This document shows, in pieces, positions 31,973 to 32,201 of a DNA stretch of 32,201 bases. Position 1 is the first letter of the stretch. The number at the start of each line of letters is the position of its first letter. The DNA lies in contig CP070664.1 of NCBI GenBank assembly GCA_020355325.1, positions 297,399-329,599 of the forward strand. The letters are read 5' to 3'. This DNA comes from Caldifarciminota bacterium (GTDB taxonomy: Bacteria; Hydrothermota; Tepidihabitantia; SM23-42). A program made the translations under genes and the position numbers. Under the pieces are notes generated by a model. It searched no databases and was not told the DNA's origin. It saw only the letters and a program-made list of their open reading frames with translations.

Positions 31973-32201
31973 ATGAGTAAAAAATTTTACATCAAAACCT
32001 TTGGCTGCCAAATGAATAAACATGATTCATCAATCATCACGCAGATACTCCATGATTGTGGCTTTGAACAGACGAGTGACTTTCGGAATGCTCATATTTT
32101 TATCGTAAACACCTGTTCAGTGAGAAAACATGCCGAACAACGTGCACTCAGTTATATTGCCGGATTGCGACGGTGGAGCAATACGCAGGGGAAAATTGTG
32201 G
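31973..32201 (+). CDS. miaB: tRNA i6A methylthiotransferase MiaB, cut by window end
   Basis: Only the first 76 codons are present. The protein begins MSKKFYIKTFGCQMNKHDSS, the MiaB-type N-terminus with the first auxiliary-cluster Cys in FGCQMN, and the second in IVNTCSVRKHAEQRA. MiaB converts i6A37 to ms2i6A37 in tRNAs reading U-starting codons, which would include the tRNA-Leu(UAA) at the start of this window. The radical-SAM domain lies outside the window. It is next to the paralogue mtaB on the same strand, so both A37 thiolation enzymes are probably co-expressed with S1. Confidence 0.93.
   Translation, partial: MSKKFYIKTFGCQMNKHDSSIITQILHDCGFEQTSDFRNAHIFIVNTCSVRKHAEQRALSYIAGLRRWSNTQGKIV

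Overview
This window looks like part of the chromosome of an uncultured, probably anaerobic Gram-negative-type bacterium, possibly from WOR-3 (Stahlbacteria) or a neighbouring FCB-side lineage. That placement is an inference from gene content and style, not a measurement. The clues are an AT-leaning sequence, a free-standing EF-Tu domain-2 protein, a ThiD2-ThiE fusion, a DUF3160 lipoprotein, HprK with a lone mannose-type EIIA, a minimal ATP-dependent DNA ligase, and intergenic gaps filled with degenerate micro-repeats. I see no phage, insertion sequence, CRISPR array or plasmid gene.

Layout. Positions 1-449 hold a tRNA-Leu(UAA) gene with its own promoter, two hairpin terminators and a displaced copy of the tRNA 3' end. 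Positions 450-4915 (minus) form one tightly overlapped operon: a small GYD-like protein, ThiC, a six-helix chemoreceptor and an NtrC-type regulator. A hairpin-rich gap follows, then the EF-Tu domain-2 protein (plus). Positions 5614-10017 (minus) run ThiD2-ThiE, hibernation factor Hpf, HPr kinase, EIIA and an acyl-CoA synthetase, with 4-base overlaps from hpf to the end. Positions 10142-11784 (minus) hold a lone pyruvate-kinase C-domain protein overlapping a DUF362 protein, with a perfect 32-bp palindrome upstream. Positions 12032-13226 (minus) carry an unrecognised 168-residue protein and the minimal ligase.

Positions 13332-22025 (plus) are a long translation/RNA operon in the classical order proS-rimP-nusA-infB-DUF503-rbfA-nrnA-truB-ribF. 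A DUF3160 lipoprotein with its own promoter and a strong terminator follows. Positions 24160-28791 (minus) hold a Spy/CpxP-like protein, then three sugar-nucleotide/glycolipid genes and a cyclophilin lipoprotein. From 29084 (plus) come ribosomal protein S1 and two tRNA methylthiotransferases, mtaB and miaB, the last cut by the window end.

The most striking pattern is in transcription and translation initiation. Ten clear sigma70-type promoters are visible and nine have a 16-bp spacer. Three of them (ligase, proS, thiD2-thiE) place the -10 box only 5-8 nt before the start codon with no Shine-Dalgarno, predicting leaderless mRNAs. Three others place the start codon 18-19 nt after the -10 box, so the transcript should begin almost at the Shine-Dalgarno. 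Other leads are an HprK with Gln where the catalytic His is expected, a ThiC with CX2CX3C spacing, the ligase lacking an OB fold, the tRNA-tail duplication and the palindromes.
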